IMG/VR virus record: IMGVR_UViG_3300010885_026118
Location: 1 to 30,818 of that record
Length of the DNA stretch: 30,818 nucleotides
From: a virus
Reading direction: 5' to 3' (one strand)
Shown here: positions 23,071 to 29,874 of the stretch, one piece after another
Layout of the letters: each line of letters begins with the position of its first letter
Numbering within the stretch: the stretch's first letter is position 1
The notes under the pieces: model-generated
Databases searched by the model: none
Seen by the model: the letters and a program-made list of their open reading frames with translations, nothing else
Told to the model about the DNA's origin: nothing
Translations under genes and position numbers: made by a program

Positions 23071-24021
23071 CTAACCGTTCTTGAGCAAGTCGAGGACTAG
23101 TTTGTTGATCTCCTTGTCACCGTCCACATACCGCTGATGGTACGGGTTCTGCGGGTTCATCTGGATGTCCCTGCCCTTCGCCGATCCTGCCATGAAGGTG
23201 GCAGTGCTGTCCGAGTTGACGATCTTGTCATCGCTCACCATGCGGGCAAAGCGTTCCAGTGCTACCACCACCGCGGGATCAGAAAGACCCTTTGAGTTGG
23301 GGTCGAGTCCGGTCACTTGGCAGGCCCGTTTCACCACTGCCATGTTGGTGTCGAACTTGTCACCCCATGCTTCACCGAGTGCTTTCTTGCCTGCCTCAAA
23401 CTCCACTTGTGCGGCCTTTGCCTGCACCTCTGCGGCTTGAGAGGATCGGGCGAGATCGAATGCCATGATCTGCTCGGCTTGAGCAGGCGTGACTCCGAGC
23501 TTATGGGCGAGAGTGTTGAACTCCTTTGCCTGCCCCTCGTTCCATTCTGCTCCGGCAGGGAGGTTCTGAGGCTTGACCGCGTAACCGTCCGCGTTCTCCG
23601 GCACACCACGCTTCGCGTTGAATGCTGCCCACTCCTCCGGCGTACTCTTGTCGGTCGGCATGATGATGGCATCTGCCTTCTTGCCGAGGAGACGTTGCTG
23701 ATTGATCAGCGTCTTCGCCATTGCCGCGGGATCCTTGAACTGACCGAGGATCTGCTTGTCGTTCTTGAACTCGTCACCGAGTCGGTCGAGCCACCCTTCC
23801 CCAAACTGACCTTTGTCGTTCAGAGACCACGGGGAACTATCCGTCTGAGTCGAGGTCGGTGAAGTCGAGGTACTCCCGCCAGTTGTCGGGTCGATGAGGC
23901 TTCCCGTTCCTGTGGGGGTCGATGTCGTCGTAGGGGTCGGGTTGGTGCTGCCCTCGCTTGAGGCGAGGAGTGCGTTGCCGTCCACGGGAGTCACTGAGAC
24001 CCCCTCGCTTGAGTTGTTCAT
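23071..24021 (-). CDS. capsid assembly scaffolding protein
   Basis: 316 residues placed between portal and capsid genes. The first 60 are a low-complexity Ser/Thr/Pro/Gly tail (STNPTPTTTSTPTGTG). Then come EGWLDRLGDEFKNDKQILGQ, FKDPAAMAKTLINQQRLLGK, MPTDKSTPEEWAAFNAKRGV, PENADGYAV, and a long helical region through KALGEAWGDKFDTNMAVVKR. The LGKK...P....PEEW..F....GvPe.adgY pattern is characteristic of podovirus scaffolds. The C-terminus (YVDGDKEINKLVLDLLKNG) is probably the capsid-binding helix. Start ATG at 24021, overlapping the upstream stop by 4 bases. Confidence 0.92.
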   Translation of the reverse strand: MNNSSEGVSVTPVDGNALLASSEGSTNPTPTTTSTPTGTGSLIDPTTGGSTSTSPTSTQTDSSPWSLNDKGQFGEGWLDRLGDEFKNDKQILGQFKDPAAMAKTLINQQRLLGKKADAIIMPTDKSTPEEWAAFNAKRGVPENADGYAVKPQNLPAGAEWNEGQAKEFNTLAHKLGVTPAQAEQIMAFDLARSSQAAEVQAKAAQVEFEAGKKALGEAWGDKFDTNMAVVKRACQVTGLDPNSKGLSDPAVVVALERFARMVSDDKIVNSDSTATFMAGSAKGRDIQMNPQNPYHQRYVDGDKEINKLVLDLLKNG

Positions 24022-24254
24022 TCGGTTTCATTGGGTTGGTGGTTGCTGTCGTTGCTCGCGGGTGTATCTACACCCGTAGGCAAAATGGAGTCCTGCATAG
24101 GTGGCAATACACCTCCGGCTAAAAATTCGGCATGCTCCACCTCCGTGAAGTTCTCCCGATGCCAACTGATGAAGGTCGGATTCTCCCGTAGGGATTCCGG
24201 CTTGAGTTCGGTCGGTCTAGTCCTTTCGGGCTGTTTTGGTTTTTGGTGCTTCAT
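24018..24254 (-). CDS. hypothetical 78-residue protein carrying two translated GGTGTA motifs
   Basis: No family recognised. Basic N-terminus (MKHQKPKQPERTRPTELKPE), a central FISWHRENFTEVEHAEFLAG, then a disordered, acidic tail. LAGGVLPP and LPTGVDTP in the C-terminal part are the translations of two copies of the repeated DNA motif 39 bases apart. The gene may therefore exist partly as a carrier of the regulatory sites ahead of the scaffold gene. ATG at 24254 gives a 38-base overlap with the Bbp19-like gene; the stop overlaps the scaffold start. Confidence 0.65.
   Translation of the reverse strand: MKHQKPKQPERTRPTELKPESLRENPTFISWHRENFTEVEHAEFLAGGVLPPMQDSILPTGVDTPASNDSNHQPNETE
24059..24083 (-). 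promoter_or_regulatory. GGTGTA motif copy e, 38 bases before the scaffold start
   Basis: The minus strand reads TTTTGCCTACGGGTGTAGAT, followed by ACACCCG. The core is flanked by a perfect 7-bp dyad, CGGGTGT (24059-24065) and ACACCCG (24070-24076), with a 4-base spacer. This is the most symmetric copy. It lies inside the 78-residue gene, just upstream of the scaffold ATG. Confidence 0.5.
24099..24122 (-). promoter_or_regulatory. GGTGTA motif copy d
   Basis: The minus strand reads AGCCGGAGGTGTATTGCCAC with core at + 24108-24113. The dyad AGGTGG-CAAT-ACACCT (24099-24114) matches at 5 of 6 positions and has the same CAAT spacer as copy a. It lies 39 bases from copy e in the same orientation, about four helical turns, as for paired operator sites. 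Confidence 0.45.
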
Positions 24255-24468
24255 GAGTCGCTCGCTTGATGCAGGATTCGATATGCAGGATCACCTGCCT
24301 CTGACCGTCCCGTAGTGCCGCTTTAAGGGGGTCGTAGTTGCCCTCGGAGTTAGCGATGAATGCAGGAGCATCAGTGCCGAAAACCTTCTTCAAATTACTC
24401 ATAACCTCCACACCCGCCTCAGTCGTGAGCACCGAATAAGAGAGAACCTCTTTAGGGATTCCGCTCAT
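24217..24468 (-). CDS. Bbp19-like phage protein
   Basis: 83 residues. SVLTTEAGVEVMSNLKKVFG, then DPLKAALRDGQRQVILHIES matches the pattern of the Bbp19-like family (…G..V...L...FG…DP..AA..DGQR.VVLHI), small proteins encoded directly after the portal in many podoviruses; function unknown, presumed head-related. ATG at 24468 overlaps the portal stop by 4 bases. Confidence 0.82.
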   Translation of the reverse strand: MSGIPKEVLSYSVLTTEAGVEVMSNLKKVFGTDAPAFIANSEGNYDPLKAALRDGQRQVILHIESCIKRATHEAPKTKTARKD

Positions 24469-26213
24469 TGCTGCATCCCCTTCTGAAGTTGGGCACCTGC
24501 CGCGGTCTCCGGCTTGACGCTACCGAGCTTCTGAGCGATGTCGGCTTGATGCTGCTGCTGTGCCATCTGCTGCTGCTGCGCGGCCTGCTGCTGCCTCTGC
24601 TGACGCATCTGAGCGACCTGCTGAGTGTCCCGCAGAAAGTCGGGGTCACCACCATTGGCGAGAGTCTTCTCACGCACGATCTTGTCGAAGTCAAAGTTAT
24701 CAAGAGGAGACATGTCTCCGGTTGCTGCTGCCAGTTGGACGGCAGATCCGACCACCTCATCGATGACCTGCACCGAGCGTGTGCCGACCGCGATGGACAT
24801 CCGGTTATTGAAGACCACCTGCGGTTCGGGGATGAATGCCTCACCCATCGGATTGAGTTGGATGAGAGCGTCCGGTGGTGGTGGGAGGAGACCGCGGCGG
24901 GCGAGGATGCCGTAGACACGCTTAATGAGAGGGATGAGTAGCTCAGTGGTGAGGCGGGAGTAGGTAGGGGAGATGAGGACTAATTTCTCTGACTCCATTG
25001 CACGGACTTGAGTTGCCGTGATGGGGGTTCCACCGCGTTGGGCCTCCTCTTGAGCGAACATCTGAAAGAGGGGCACATTGAAAGACTCCTCGATGTGGTT
25101 CTGCTTCATCTTCACACGGTCTTGACCGATGTCGTAGCGACCTGCTGTCGCCCATTCGCGGGGGATCGCGTTGGGATCTGTGGCTGAGAAGTAGGTGATC
25201 CCTCCGGCTCGGAGATCGACATCTCCGTTCATATCTTCCGGCACGAGCAGGCGTGGGAAGGCAGCAAGCTCGGCGAGGGAGTCGAGTTGCTTCTGGAGGA
25301 AGTTTAGTTGTTTGGCATCCGGCAACGCCACCCATGCGGGTGACCACCCATAGACACTCTGCTGCCACTTCAAGAAGCGGGAGACTACAAAGGGTTGCTC
25401 GTCAAAGCCTGCATTGCGGAGGATGTGGCGGGCATTGACCTCCACATGGACTGAGGCAAAGGCTTTATTCTCGCCATCGATCTTGCCCTTCGTCCGATCC
25501 TTCTCGGCGCGGGGAGCAATGAGGTGGATCATCTCGATCTTGTGCTCGTAGTTCTTGCCGTCTCCGCTCTCGTACTGCTTGCGTGTCGGCTCCGAGACAT
25601 TCTCGATGCCGTACTCTTCCACCAGTTGCCGGATGGTCATCTCCTTTTTAACGAGGATGGTATCGACCATGCCCTCGTTATTCTCGGAGGCGCAGAAGGT
25701 GCCTACGTCAAAGGTCTTGAAGAGGAGGGGAACCGTGCTGCCGGAGTCCACAAACATCGCGCAGGTGCCAAACGCACCCCGCTCAAGATGCACCTCATGA
25801 ATGGTGCTGTAGAAGTTAGAGCGACCGAGTTCCTCTAGAATGATCTCGGTGCACTCGGCAAAGTATTCATCCACCCCTTCAGCGTCCTCCATGTTCTCCG
25901 GTGCGGAGAGTTGCACCCAATTTGAGTGGGGATCATTGACGTAACTCATGATGCCCGCTGCCATGATCTGATTGGCGCGGACTGCTGTGGTGTCGAAGAG
26001 TTGAGTCTCGCGGTCGACGTTGGGGCCGACCTGCTTATTGAGGATGTAGCTCTTGCGCGGCATGACGTAGGTGGCGAGGGTCTGCCACATCGACATCCAG
26101 TAGTTGCGGTCTGCCTCTAGTGCCGACCAACGTGCCAGCACCGATGCGGCAAGCACTGTCTTGCTCTTGTCCGGTTTGGGTGTCTTTACACCTGCGGGCA
26201 AAACTTCATCCAT
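24465..26213 (-). CDS. portal protein / head-tail connector
   Basis: 582 residues, normal for T7-type connectors. Clear features: ARWSALEADRNYWMSMWQTL, TYVMPRKSYIL, LFDTTAVRANQIMAAGIMSY, GTCAMFVDSGSTV, LHLIAPRAEKD-like segment, GRSNFYSTIHEVHLERGAFG, a C-terminal helical crown with GGTPITATQVRAMESEKLVL, and a Gln-rich tail (QMRQQRQQQAAQQQQMAQQQ). It forms the dodecameric ring at the head vertex through which DNA is packaged and ejected. The ATG at 26213 is supported by AGGA about 9 bases upstream. Its codons 4-11 (VLPAGVKT) are the translated GGTGTA motif copy c, which is odd for a conserved protein. Confidence 0.95.
   Translation of the reverse strand: MDEVLPAGVKTPKPDKSKTVLAASVLARWSALEADRNYWMSMWQTLATYVMPRKSYILNKQVGPNVDRETQLFDTTAVRANQIMAAGIMSYVNDPHSNWVQLSAPENMEDAEGVDEYFAECTEIILEELGRSNFYSTIHEVHLERGAFGTCAMFVDSGSTVPLLFKTFDVGTFCASENNEGMVDTILVKKEMTIRQLVEEYGIENVSEPTRKQYESGDGKNYEHKIEMIHLIAPRAEKDRTKGKIDGENKAFASVHVEVNARHILRNAGFDEQPFVVSRFLKWQQSVYGWSPAWVALPDAKQLNFLQKQLDSLAELAAFPRLLVPEDMNGDVDLRAGGITYFSATDPNAIPREWATAGRYDIGQDRVKMKQNHIEESFNVPLFQMFAQEEAQRGGTPITATQVRAMESEKLVLISPTYSRLTTELLIPLIKRVYGILARRGLLPPPPDALIQLNPMGEAFIPEPQVVFNNRMSIAVGTRSVQVIDEVVGSAVQLAAATGDMSPLDNFDFDKIVREKTLANGGDPDFLRDTQQVAQMRQQRQQQAAQQQQMAQQQHQADIAQKLGSVKPETAAGAQLQKGMQQ
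26179..26202 (-). promoter_or_regulatory. GGTGTA motif copy c, inside the portal N-terminus
   Basis: The minus strand reads TTTTGCCCGCAGGTGTAAAG followed by ACACCC. GGTGT (26179-26183) and ACACC (26188-26192) form a perfect 5-bp dyad with a 4-base spacer. It sits 10-34 bases after the portal ATG, translated as LPAGVKTP, so it would drive downstream genes or act as an operator rather than as a portal promoter. Confidence 0.5.
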
Positions 26214-26214
26214 A

Positions 26215-26583
26215 CTAGCTTCCTAAGAGGGATCCGCTTCCGGTCGCGGTGTTGACCGATGGGTCGCCGGACTTGAGGAGGGAGGCTTTGTAACCGAAAC
26301 CCTTCTGAGCGTTCACTGCTCCGGCCTGCTGTGCCAACGCAACATCCGCGGAGGATGCTGTCGGTGGTGGGGGTGGGGGAGGAGGAGTCGGAGCCGCAGG
26401 GATGTTGATGACCGGAGGGTCAGGGGGTGAGGGTGCCATCCCGCCACCACCTCCACCCTTTGCCAGCAGAAGGGAATCCTTTGCTGGTAGACGGGGAGGC
26501 ATCGGGAGACCTCCCGCGAGTGCCATTTCGGGCGTTAGGAGGTTAGAGATGTCCGATATGAAGGAGAGGAACGCTTCGCGCAT
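26215..26583 (-). CDS. Pro/Gly-rich small head protein upstream of the portal
   Basis: 122 residues from the ATG at 26583; a TTG 21 bases upstream lies right after the GGTGTA motif and is less likely. The middle is low complexity (KGGGGGGMAPSPPDP, then a run of nine prolines). The end (KGFGYKASLLKSGDPSVNTA, TGSGSLLGS) resembles the conserved tail of small podovirus proteins encoded just before the portal (…G..STLLTG.…TLLG). Role unknown; perhaps head completion. It overlaps the upstream gene by 49 bases and ends one base before the portal ATG. Confidence 0.75.
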   Translation of the reverse strand: MREAFLSFISDISNLLTPEMALAGGLPMPPRLPAKDSLLLAKGGGGGGMAPSPPDPPVINIPAAPTPPPPPPPPTASSADVALAQQAGAVNAQKGFGYKASLLKSGDPSVNTATGSGSLLGS

Positions 26584-26915
26584 GCGGAGTAGATAGCATC
26601 CCAACTATACACCCGCAAGCCGTTTCGTTTCTCCCACGAGACAAGAGGTAATTTATGGGGTGCCTGCTTGAAAGCGGACATCATGTCTCCCGCGTAGAGG
26701 TAGAGGTGCCACATGTCGAGATGCCGGAAGGAATTGCACCACGGGTTGACGATCTCCTCCCGTGTCGCGGCATGACAGACGGGTCGCGCCATGAGGAAGA
26801 GGTCGGGAGTTGAGACCACGATGCCATTGAGCAGGTGGGCCTCTAGATCCTCTTTGAAGGATCTCGCGCATGCCTCCCTCTCGTAGACTGCCGCGGCTTC
26901 CTGTACGGGTCTCAT
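26535..26915 (-). CDS. conserved podovirus protein between terminase and portal, 126 residues
   Basis: MRPVQEAAAVYEREACARSF, LEAHLLNGIVVSTPDLFLMA, RPVCHAATREEIVNPWC, LDMWHLYLYAGDMMSAFKQA, PHKLPLVSWEKRNGLRVYSW. The W-H-x-Y-L-x-A-G-D and W-E-R/K-R-N-x-L-R patterns recur in uncharacterised proteins found between large terminase and portal genes of T7-like phages; function unknown. An acyltransferase-like fold is conceivable but I cannot show it. The start ATG at 26915 is in the loop of a perfect 10-bp hairpin directly after the terminase stop. Confidence 0.78.
   Translation of the reverse strand: MRPVQEAAAVYEREACARSFKEDLEAHLLNGIVVSTPDLFLMARPVCHAATREEIVNPWCNSFRHLDMWHLYLYAGDMMSAFKQAPHKLPLVSWEKRNGLRVYSWDAIYSACAKRSSPSYRTSLTS
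26599..26622 (-). promoter_or_regulatory. GGTGTA motif copy b, upstream of the portal block
   Basis: The minus strand reads CGGCTTGCGGGTGTATAGTT with core at + 26608-26613, about 25 bases before the ATG of the Pro-rich gene and inside the end of the 126-residue gene (translated GLRVYSWD). The dyad partner is missing, so only the asymmetric half is kept. Confidence 0.45.
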
Positions 26916-26925
26916 GTACAGGAAG
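26897..26925 (-). promoter_or_regulatory. hairpin presenting a start codon in its loop (translational coupling)
   Basis: On the minus strand CTTCCTGTAC (26925-26916) pairs perfectly with GTACAGGAAG (26906-26897) around a 9-base loop that begins with the ATG of the 126-residue gene. The upper base of the stem lies 2 bases past the terminase stop codon (26928-26930). No Shine-Dalgarno precedes the ATG. A ribosome ending on terminase would open this stem, so initiation is probably coupled to terminase translation. The sequence is direct; the mechanism is inferred. Confidence 0.6.
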
Positions 26926-26927
26926 GA

Positions 26928-28244
26928 CTACCCTCTGAACCCCATTGTAGCTACACGCTGTCTCTGCGGTTGGTAGCCCATATTGATCTTCTGAGGGATC
27001 GCACGACGATCCACGACCATCCCTTTGGAGATCGCTTGAAAGAGTAGCGAGAAGGCATCTGCCGCGTGTGAGGCGTGATCATGAATGGGAACGTCACGGA
27101 TGGTGATGCCATCGGTTTCTGAGCGACTAGCGTACTGGTCGAGAGCATCGATGCCCTGCCCACACCCCTCCTCGTTGAACGAGACGCGAGGGAATGCCTC
27201 TAGTGCGCTATTGATGCCATCCCACACCGAGTTCTGACGGGGCACTGCGACCACGTTGGTGAGTCCGGCAGTGAGTAACGCCCCTTGAAACAAGCCACCG
27301 TTGGCAGTGGCAGCATCGTGAGGCACGAAGTGTGAAGCGTAGTTGTATTGCTTCGCTTGCAATCTTGCGACCCACTCGGCGGGGGTGCCGCAGTCGTGAC
27401 TGCCGAAGAGACTCTCCAAAAGCACGATACGGTCTCCGACGATTTGGCTTATCCAAACCCGTTGATTGAGAGGGGCACCGATGTCCCATGAGGTGAAGAC
27501 GGGTAGCTCCTTATGATAGAGGATGTCATTGGAGATCCTCCTCTCGTTCCGTGCCTGCTCCAGCAGTCGAGCGTAGATGGCACCGAGCTTGCCCACCGAG
27601 AAGTCGCACTCCATCTCCTGCCTAAAAAGGTGCTCCGGTGTGCCTGCTCTAATGCTCTCCAGTTCCCCCGCGGGAATGATGCCGCTCTCCGATGACTTGA
27701 GCATGAGGGAAAACCATTCGGGATTGCTGAGAGACTCCTGCCACATCCTCCATAGGAATCCTCTGCCCTTCGGTGTGCCGGAGAACACGCACCACCCGTT
27801 GTAGTCGATGAGGGTGGGTCGGACGACTCCGTACCACGCCTGCGGATCCAAATCAGAGCACTCATCGAGAATGCATCCATCAATGTAGGTGCCGCGGAGC
27901 CTCTCGTACGCATCGCCGGAGAAGAGTCGGATCGTCGCTTTGTTCGGGAGGGTCACTTGCAGGTCGGCTTCGTTGTACTTGACCGTAGGAATGTCCTGCG
28001 TGAATTGCTTGAGATACATCCATGCGATCAGCTTGATCTGATCTCTCGTCGGGCCGATGAGGGCATACCTGCACGGCGGGCCTTCTCTCTTGAAACGCAT
28101 CGCTCGACTGACCATATCCATGATCGCGTGATAGCTTTTCCCGCTTCGACGATGGGCTACAACGCACCCGAATCGGTTCTTGCGTAGGATGAACGGGAGG
28201 AACTGTTCCCGCGGGTCTAGATCGATGTTTACTTCAAGCGGCAT
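26928..28244 (-). CDS. terL: terminase large subunit
   Basis: 438-residue packaging motor and nuclease. ATPase part: Walker A AHRRSGKS (30-37), Walker B GCILDE (123-128), coupling motif SGTPKG (155-160). Nuclease part (RNase H fold): D254 in SWDIGAP, D310 in VPHD, D396 in HDHASHAADAF. It docks on the portal and cuts DNA at headful or specific ends. ATG at 28244, 11-base overlap with the Cys-rich gene upstream. The small subunit is about 890 bases upstream, with five small genes between, less compact than usual. Confidence 0.96.
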   Translation of the reverse strand: MPLEVNIDLDPREQFLPFILRKNRFGCVVAHRRSGKSYHAIMDMVSRAMRFKREGPPCRYALIGPTRDQIKLIAWMYLKQFTQDIPTVKYNEADLQVTLPNKATIRLFSGDAYERLRGTYIDGCILDECSDLDPQAWYGVVRPTLIDYNGWCVFSGTPKGRGFLWRMWQESLSNPEWFSLMLKSSESGIIPAGELESIRAGTPEHLFRQEMECDFSVGKLGAIYARLLEQARNERRISNDILYHKELPVFTSWDIGAPLNQRVWISQIVGDRIVLLESLFGSHDCGTPAEWVARLQAKQYNYASHFVPHDAATANGGLFQGALLTAGLTNVVAVPRQNSVWDGINSALEAFPRVSFNEEGCGQGIDALDQYASRSETDGITIRDVPIHDHASHAADAFSLLFQAISKGMVVDRRAIPQKINMGYQPQRQRVATMGFRG

Positions 28245-28434
28245 CGCTCAGTTCCCTCCTCATTGTGCCGCAACCTTGCCGGCAGCACGAGTTGTCCTCG
28301 CCTTTGACGTACCCGTGATGGTGGGGAGTGAGATCCCACCAACCGTCCTTGTGCTTGCAGCAGGCATGACAGATTGTTGAGTGGTTATGGTCGTACCAAT
28401 ACCATCCGGTGTCTTGGCATTTGGTGCACTTCAT
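28234..28434 (-). CDS. Cys/His-rich zinc-ribbon-like protein, 66 residues
   Basis: Starts at the ATG at 28434 (MKCTKCQDTGWYWYDHNHST), which overlaps the stop of the 30-residue CxxC peptide (TGATG). Pairs CTKC and CHACC, then CCRQGC, with several His (HNHS, HKDG, PHHHG) make two likely zinc sites. The first half resembles single zinc-ribbon units of DnaJ-like or nuclease-associated modules. Role in phage unknown. Confidence 0.72.
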   Translation of the reverse strand: MKCTKCQDTGWYWYDHNHSTICHACCKHKDGWWDLTPHHHGYVKGEDNSCCRQGCGTMRRELSDAA

Positions 28435-28526
28435 CACTTCTCGCACTTGATGCACTTGCCGGATCGGATTGAGACCGGAGCTTTCCTGCCGCACTTCTTG
28501 CAGGTGGGGAGGGTGGCTTTACTCAT
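28434..28526 (-). CDS. 30-residue double-CxxC peptide
   Basis: A short gene with ATG at 28526, overlapping the end of the coiled-coil gene by 8 bases, and its TGA overlapping the next ATG by 1 base. It reads MSKATLPTCKKCGKKAPVSI, then RSGKCIKCEK. Cysteines at 9, 12, 25 and 28 make a minimal zinc ribbon. The tight overlaps on both sides and the Cys spacing support a real gene despite its size. A pair of tandem CxxC proteins is thus encoded before the terminase. Confidence 0.65.
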   Translation of the reverse strand: MSKATLPTCKKCGRKAPVSIRSGKCIKCEK

Positions 28527-28782
28527 AACGACAAAGGGAGGCATGCCGTAGTTGGAGCATCTCCTTCCTCAACTCTTCGACCTCGGCCTCTGCTTTCTTA
28601 AGTTGTTCGTAACGGTTTGTGCCTATCCTTTCCGCACTTTCCTTTAGGTCTTTAATCTCGGCCTTGGATGCGGCGAGTTCTCGCTCAAGATCCTGCGACA
28701 GATTAGCAAGAGCAACCTCCTGCAAGTGAGCAGGGCATTGCATTAAAATCTCATCGGTGCGTGGTGTGGAGGTGTTTTTCAT
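28519..28782 (-). CDS. coiled-coil hypothetical protein, 87 residues
   Basis: ATG at 28782 overlaps the previous stop by 4 bases; the in-frame TTG nine bases upstream is not needed. NTSTPRTDEILMQCPAHLQE is followed by a continuous heptad helix (LERELAASKAEIKDLKESAE, EQLKKAEAEVEELRKEMLQL). The pattern STPRTD…AR.LERELA recurs in small phage proteins of unknown role. Confidence 0.75.
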   Translation of the reverse strand: MKNTSTPRTDEILMQCPAHLQEVALANLSQDLERELAASKAEIKDLKESAERIGTNRYEQLKKAEAEVEELRKEMLQLRHASLCRYE

Positions 28783-28991
28783 AGCCCCCAAACCTCCTCT
28801 CCGTCCTCGTTTTTACCCACAATGTCAGCGTCGAAACCAAGATGATGTAAAAGCTGTTGCAGTCTGTTGTGTTCACATGGGCCGGTAGCTACTTCCACTC
28901 CGTCAACTGACCAAGTTTCCCCGTATTCGGAGCAACATCCATCGCCGCATTCGTGGTTGTATGGCTGTATAGATAGCGTGATTGGTGTCAT
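28779..28991 (-). CDS. Cys-rich hypothetical protein, 70 residues
   Basis: Real start is taken as the ATG at 28991 (MTPITLSIQPYNHECGDGCC); the longer frame to 29330 runs antiparallel-free over terminase small subunit and a membrane peptide and is rejected. HECGDGCC...C with CEHN suggests a metal or disulphide cluster. The second half (RLQQLLHHLGFDADIVGKNE) looks alpha/beta. No family recognised. Its stop overlaps the coiled-coil gene start. Confidence 0.65.
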   Translation of the reverse strand: MTPITLSIQPYNHECGDGCCSEYGETWSVDGVEVATGPCEHNRLQQLLHHLGFDADIVGKNEDGEEVWGL

Positions 28992-29059
28992 GAAAAGGGG
29001 TGCTGCCAATGGGTCGTCAGATCCACAACTTTTGTTGAGTTCAACCACTGGCAGCAAAG

Positions 29060-29137
29060 TTAGCGGGGTGAGGTGAGCAGGATGAAGACCCCAACGAATC
29101 CTATGAGGATCACGGTTGCAATAGATGTTGCACTCAT
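29060..29137 (-). CDS. 25-residue single-pass membrane peptide
   Basis: ATG at 29137 overlaps the terminase small subunit stop by 4 bases (ATGA); TAA at 29060. Residues 5-22 (SIATVILIGFVGVFILLT) form an unbroken hydrophobic segment, flanked by MSAT and SPR. The coupling and pure membrane-helix composition argue for a real tiny gene. Possible roles are membrane perturbation or regulation; none can be assigned. Confidence 0.6.
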   Translation of the reverse strand: MSATSIATVILIGFVGVFILLTSPR

Positions 29138-29511
29138 TCGATGACCTTCCCGCCGATGCGGATGTTGACCACCATGTGATGCAGGATGTCGATTTGTTCG
29201 GGAGCATTATATCCGCATGCTTTGGCGAGCATCTCTCCATACTTAGGTGCGTCCCTGTTCTCCTCATCACTGAATCTCGCATGAATGGTACGGATGAATC
29301 CCTGCCTGCTTGTCTCCAGTAATTCCTCATTCTTTTCGCGCAGTTCCGTCACTCGTCCAATTATGTCCAAATTTTTAGAGGTAATCTGCGCTGACTTTCG
29401 GTTCTCTTTATATCCCGCTTTCTTTGCGGCTTTAGCCAACGGCAAACCGCTTGCGAGGGCTTTCGCAAACTTCTCCTGCCGTGGCTTTAAGGTAGATTTT
29501 TTAGGGGTCAT
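29134..29511 (-). CDS. terS: terminase small subunit
   Basis: 125 residues: TLKPRQEKFAKALASGLPLA, AKKAGYKENRKSAQITSKNL form the N-terminal helix-turn-helix typical of the XtmA/Terminase_2-like family, followed by a central oligomerisation region (REKNEELLETSRQGFIRTIH) and a C-terminal part (LAKACGYNAPEQIDILHHMV). It recognises phage DNA and loads the large subunit. ATG at 29511 shares bases with the previous TAA (TAATG). Confidence 0.9.
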   Translation of the reverse strand: MTPKKSTLKPRQEKFAKALASGLPLAKAAKKAGYKENRKSAQITSKNLDIIGRVTELREKNEELLETSRQGFIRTIHARFSDEENRDAPKYGEMLAKACGYNAPEQIDILHHMVVNIRIGGKVIE

Positions 29512-29774
29512 TAGGATGTTCTTCGGTCGATCTCTTTCTCAATGTACCAAATAGCTTTATGCAGGTCTTGGATCGGTGCGTTCTTATCGTCGCACCTCCA
29601 TAGGTACTTGATCGCGTTACCGATGCAGAAATTCATGTGTTGGGTCACCTCAATACACTCCACACCGGAGGGGTGCGATGTGTAGTGCTTGGGGTAGTTG
29701 ACGGGATGGTGGTGCCCTAACCTTGCACACTCTTCACCTGTAACTCGGTCTGAAAAGGTAGATATGTGAGGCAT
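29511..29774 (-). CDS. DUF3310 protein
   Basis: 87 residues from the ATG at 29774, one base after the stop of the 32-residue peptide; the upstream extension covers that peptide and is rejected. HPVNYPKHYTSHPSGVECIE, CIGNAIKYLWRCDDKN and DLHKAIWYIEKEIDR are the conserved boxes of DUF3310, a common phage nucleotide-metabolism-region protein of unproven role (possibly kinase-related). Confidence 0.9.
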   Translation of the reverse strand: MPHISTFSDRVTGEECARLGHHHPVNYPKHYTSHPSGVECIEVTQHMNFCIGNAIKYLWRCDDKNAPIQDLHKAIWYIEKEIDRRTS

Positions 29775-29775
29775 G

Positions 29776-29874
29776 CTATTTGGTCTTAAAGCAGGCGCGA
29801 ATGAATCCACAGCAGATACCAATCTGCCATACAGTCCATCCGACCCAATACCCATAGGTGCGTTGCCTCTTCAT
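29776..29874 (-). CDS. 32-residue Trp/Cys-rich hydrophobic peptide
   Basis: ATG at 29874 overlaps the SSB-like stop (TGATG); TAG at 29776-29778, one base before the DUF3310 ATG. Basic start MKRQR, then YGYWVGWTVWQIGICCGF, then a basic end (RACFKTK). The positive-hydrophobic-positive pattern suggests membrane insertion. It exactly fills the gap between two recognised genes, the main argument that it is real. Confidence 0.6.
   Translation of the reverse strand: MKRQRTYGYWVGWTVWQIGICCGFIRACFKTK

Noticed and set aside
24540-24620. CTG/CTGCTG-rich stretch as a possible trinucleotide repeat element
   Set aside because: It is simply the Gln-rich tail of the portal protein, common in this family.
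28995-29330. N-terminal extension of the 70-residue Cys-rich gene up to 29330
   Set aside because: It would overlap terminase small subunit and the 25-residue membrane peptide in another frame; the internal ATG at 28991 is a better start.
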